From contig CAJTSF010000021.1 in NCBI GenBank assembly GCA_910578985.1, forward strand, positions 1 through 42,958: a stretch of 42,958 nt of DNA, given 5' to 3'. The notes under the pieces were generated by a model. That model did no database searches and was not told where the DNA came from. It saw only the letters and a list, made by a program, of their open reading frames with translations. Each line of letters starts with the position of its first letter. Within the stretch, counting starts at the first letter, position 1. The DNA comes from an uncultured Odoribacter sp. (GTDB taxonomy: Bacteria > Bacteroidota > Bacteroidia > Bacteroidales > Marinifilaceae). Positions 42,218 through 42,958 of the stretch are shown piece by piece. The position numbers and the translations under genes were made by a program.

Positions 42218-42838
42218 ATGAAAGTATTAATGATTAACGGCAGCCCACATCCAAACGGGTGCACCGCGACAGCACTCAACGAGGTTTCCCAAACGCTCCA
42301 CAGACATGGAATAGAGACAGAAATCCTGTATCTCGGCAACAAGCCGATAGCGGGCTGTATCGCCTGTATGAAATGTTTTGAGACAGGACATTGTTTCCGG
42401 GATGATGCAGTTAAGGATATTCAAGACAGACTTGCAGAATTTGATGCAATCATACTGGGTTCCCCTGTATATTATAGTCAGCCTACAGGACAGATAACAT
42501 CATTTTGTCAGCGGCTTTTCTTTTGCAAAGAGGGGGAAATGGCCGGAAAACTCGGAGCTTCTGTGGTTTCTTGTCGTCGTGGTGGTGCTTCCGCTACATT
42601 TGAACAACTAAATCAGTATTTCACTATTTCTAATATGCCTGTTGTATCATCGCAATACTGGAACTCTGTACATGGCTTCACTCCTGAAGATGTCCGTAAG
42701 GATGAAGAAGGGTTACAGACTATGCGTTCTCTCGGAGAGAATATGGCATGGTTATTAAAAAGTATGGAAATAGCAAAACAGAATGGTTTGGAAAAACCAA
42801 TCTACGAACAGAGATTAAGAACACATTTTATTCAATAA
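42218..42838 (+). CDS. Flavodoxin family protein / NAD(P)H-dependent oxidoreductase
   Basis: A 206-residue flavodoxin-fold enzyme. The FMN phosphate loop is MKVLMINGSPHPNGCTATAL, and the cysteine segment GCIACMKCFETGHC (CxxCxxC-like) is as in iron-sulfur flavoprotein relatives. DAIILGSPVYYSQPTGQITSF is the isoalloxazine-binding loop. It likely reduces quinones, nitro- or azo-compounds with NAD(P)H. It closes the operon controlled by the divergent HxlR regulator, a pairing common for redox-stress or xenobiotic responses. Confidence 0.88.
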   Translation: MKVLMINGSPHPNGCTATALNEVSQTLHRHGIETEILYLGNKPIAGCIACMKCFETGHCFRDDAVKDIQDRLAEFDAIILGSPVYYSQPTGQITSFCQRLFFCKEGEMAGKLGASVVSCRRGGASATFEQLNQYFTISNMPVVSSQYWNSVHGFTPEDVRKDEEGLQTMRSLGENMAWLLKSMEIAKQNGLEKPIYEQRLRTHFIQ

Positions 42839-42897
42839 TAGAAGCTTATATGAATCACATAATAACTTTTTTAATTGCGATTTTATAAAGATTATTG

Positions 42898-42958
42898 TTA
42901 CTCCTCATACTCCGTCCCGTCCTCCACCCCTGCTTCGCGGAGCGCTTCGCGGCGTTCC
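42898..42958 (-). CDS. queC: C-terminal end of a second queC copy (runs out of the window)
   Basis: The last 19 codons and stop of a minus-strand gene read ERREALREAGVEDGTEYEE, nearly the same as the end of the copy at 40342 (ERREAGVEDGTEYEG). The differences are a 12-bp insertion and a few substitutions near the stop. The rest of the gene would lie beyond base 42958. This is probably the intact queC of the queuosine pathway, but that cannot be seen here. Confidence 0.7.
   Translation of the reverse strand, partial: ERREALREAGVEDGTEYEE

Overview
This window is chromosomal DNA of a member of the Bacteroidales (Bacteroidota); I cannot fix the genus. The evidence is the repeated promoter pattern TTTG-N19-TAnnTTTG (the Bacteroidota housekeeping sigma pattern, seen perfectly ahead of the tRNA pair, tRNA-Leu and the lipoprotein operon), several families largely confined to this phylum (DUF4293, DUF5606, DUF4493 and PCMD lipoproteins, Wzi-type outer-membrane proteins), meso-diaminopimelate dehydrogenase, and a split methylmalonyl-CoA mutase with its GTPase MeaB, as in propionate/succinate-forming gut anaerobes.

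Layout. 1-6.4 kb: a tRNA-Gly/tRNA-Tyr pair, a TtcA-like tRNA thiolase, then a minus-strand block with a nitroreductase, thiol peroxidase, C69 dipeptidase, DUF4293 membrane protein, nucleoside phosphorylase and LolD-type ATPase. 6.4-11.8 kb: tRNA-Leu, trigger factor, an M16 protease, an O-methyltransferase, thymidylate synthase, then YciI-like and dihydrofolate reductase genes on the other strand, with a 24-bp perfect inverted repeat between them. 11.8-17.8 kb: a long minus-strand gene train (Wzi-like, ROK kinase, TrmN6, DUF5606, CoaE, YbbR, YajC, DUF1573). 17.8-21 kb: QueA, an HsdR_N nuclease-like protein, MeaB, an ORF6N remnant and tRNA-Pro. 21.3-26 kb: a DUF3298 lipoprotein, TsaB and TsaC (t6A synthesis), Ddh and a YfcC-type transporter.

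26-34.2 kb holds a five-gene operon of secreted lipoproteins (DUF4493 and PCMD domains) plus one predicted outer-membrane barrel, driven by a textbook promoter. It is followed by mutA-mutB (34.3-38.3 kb), which work with the MeaB encoded at 19.5 kb to interconvert succinyl-CoA and methylmalonyl-CoA. 38.4-40.3 kb holds a strong candidate for an undescribed structured RNA and two small lipoprotein genes. The right end (40.3-43 kb) is an accessory cassette (HxlR regulator, NTF2-like protein, flavodoxin genes). It lies between a 5'-degenerate copy of queC and the 3' end of a second queC copy that runs out of the window, so it looks like an insertion into or beside queC.

The most unusual non-coding features are a mirror-symmetrical array of four plus four 11-bp repeats around a 7-bp centre upstream of tRNA-Pro (21134-21228), and the rod-shaped RNA with its own promoter and terminator (about 38513-38747). 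The most unusual coding feature is the abrupt drop in GC content exactly at a domain boundary in the first PCMD lipoprotein (near 27570). All calls come from reading the sequence; no database search was run.
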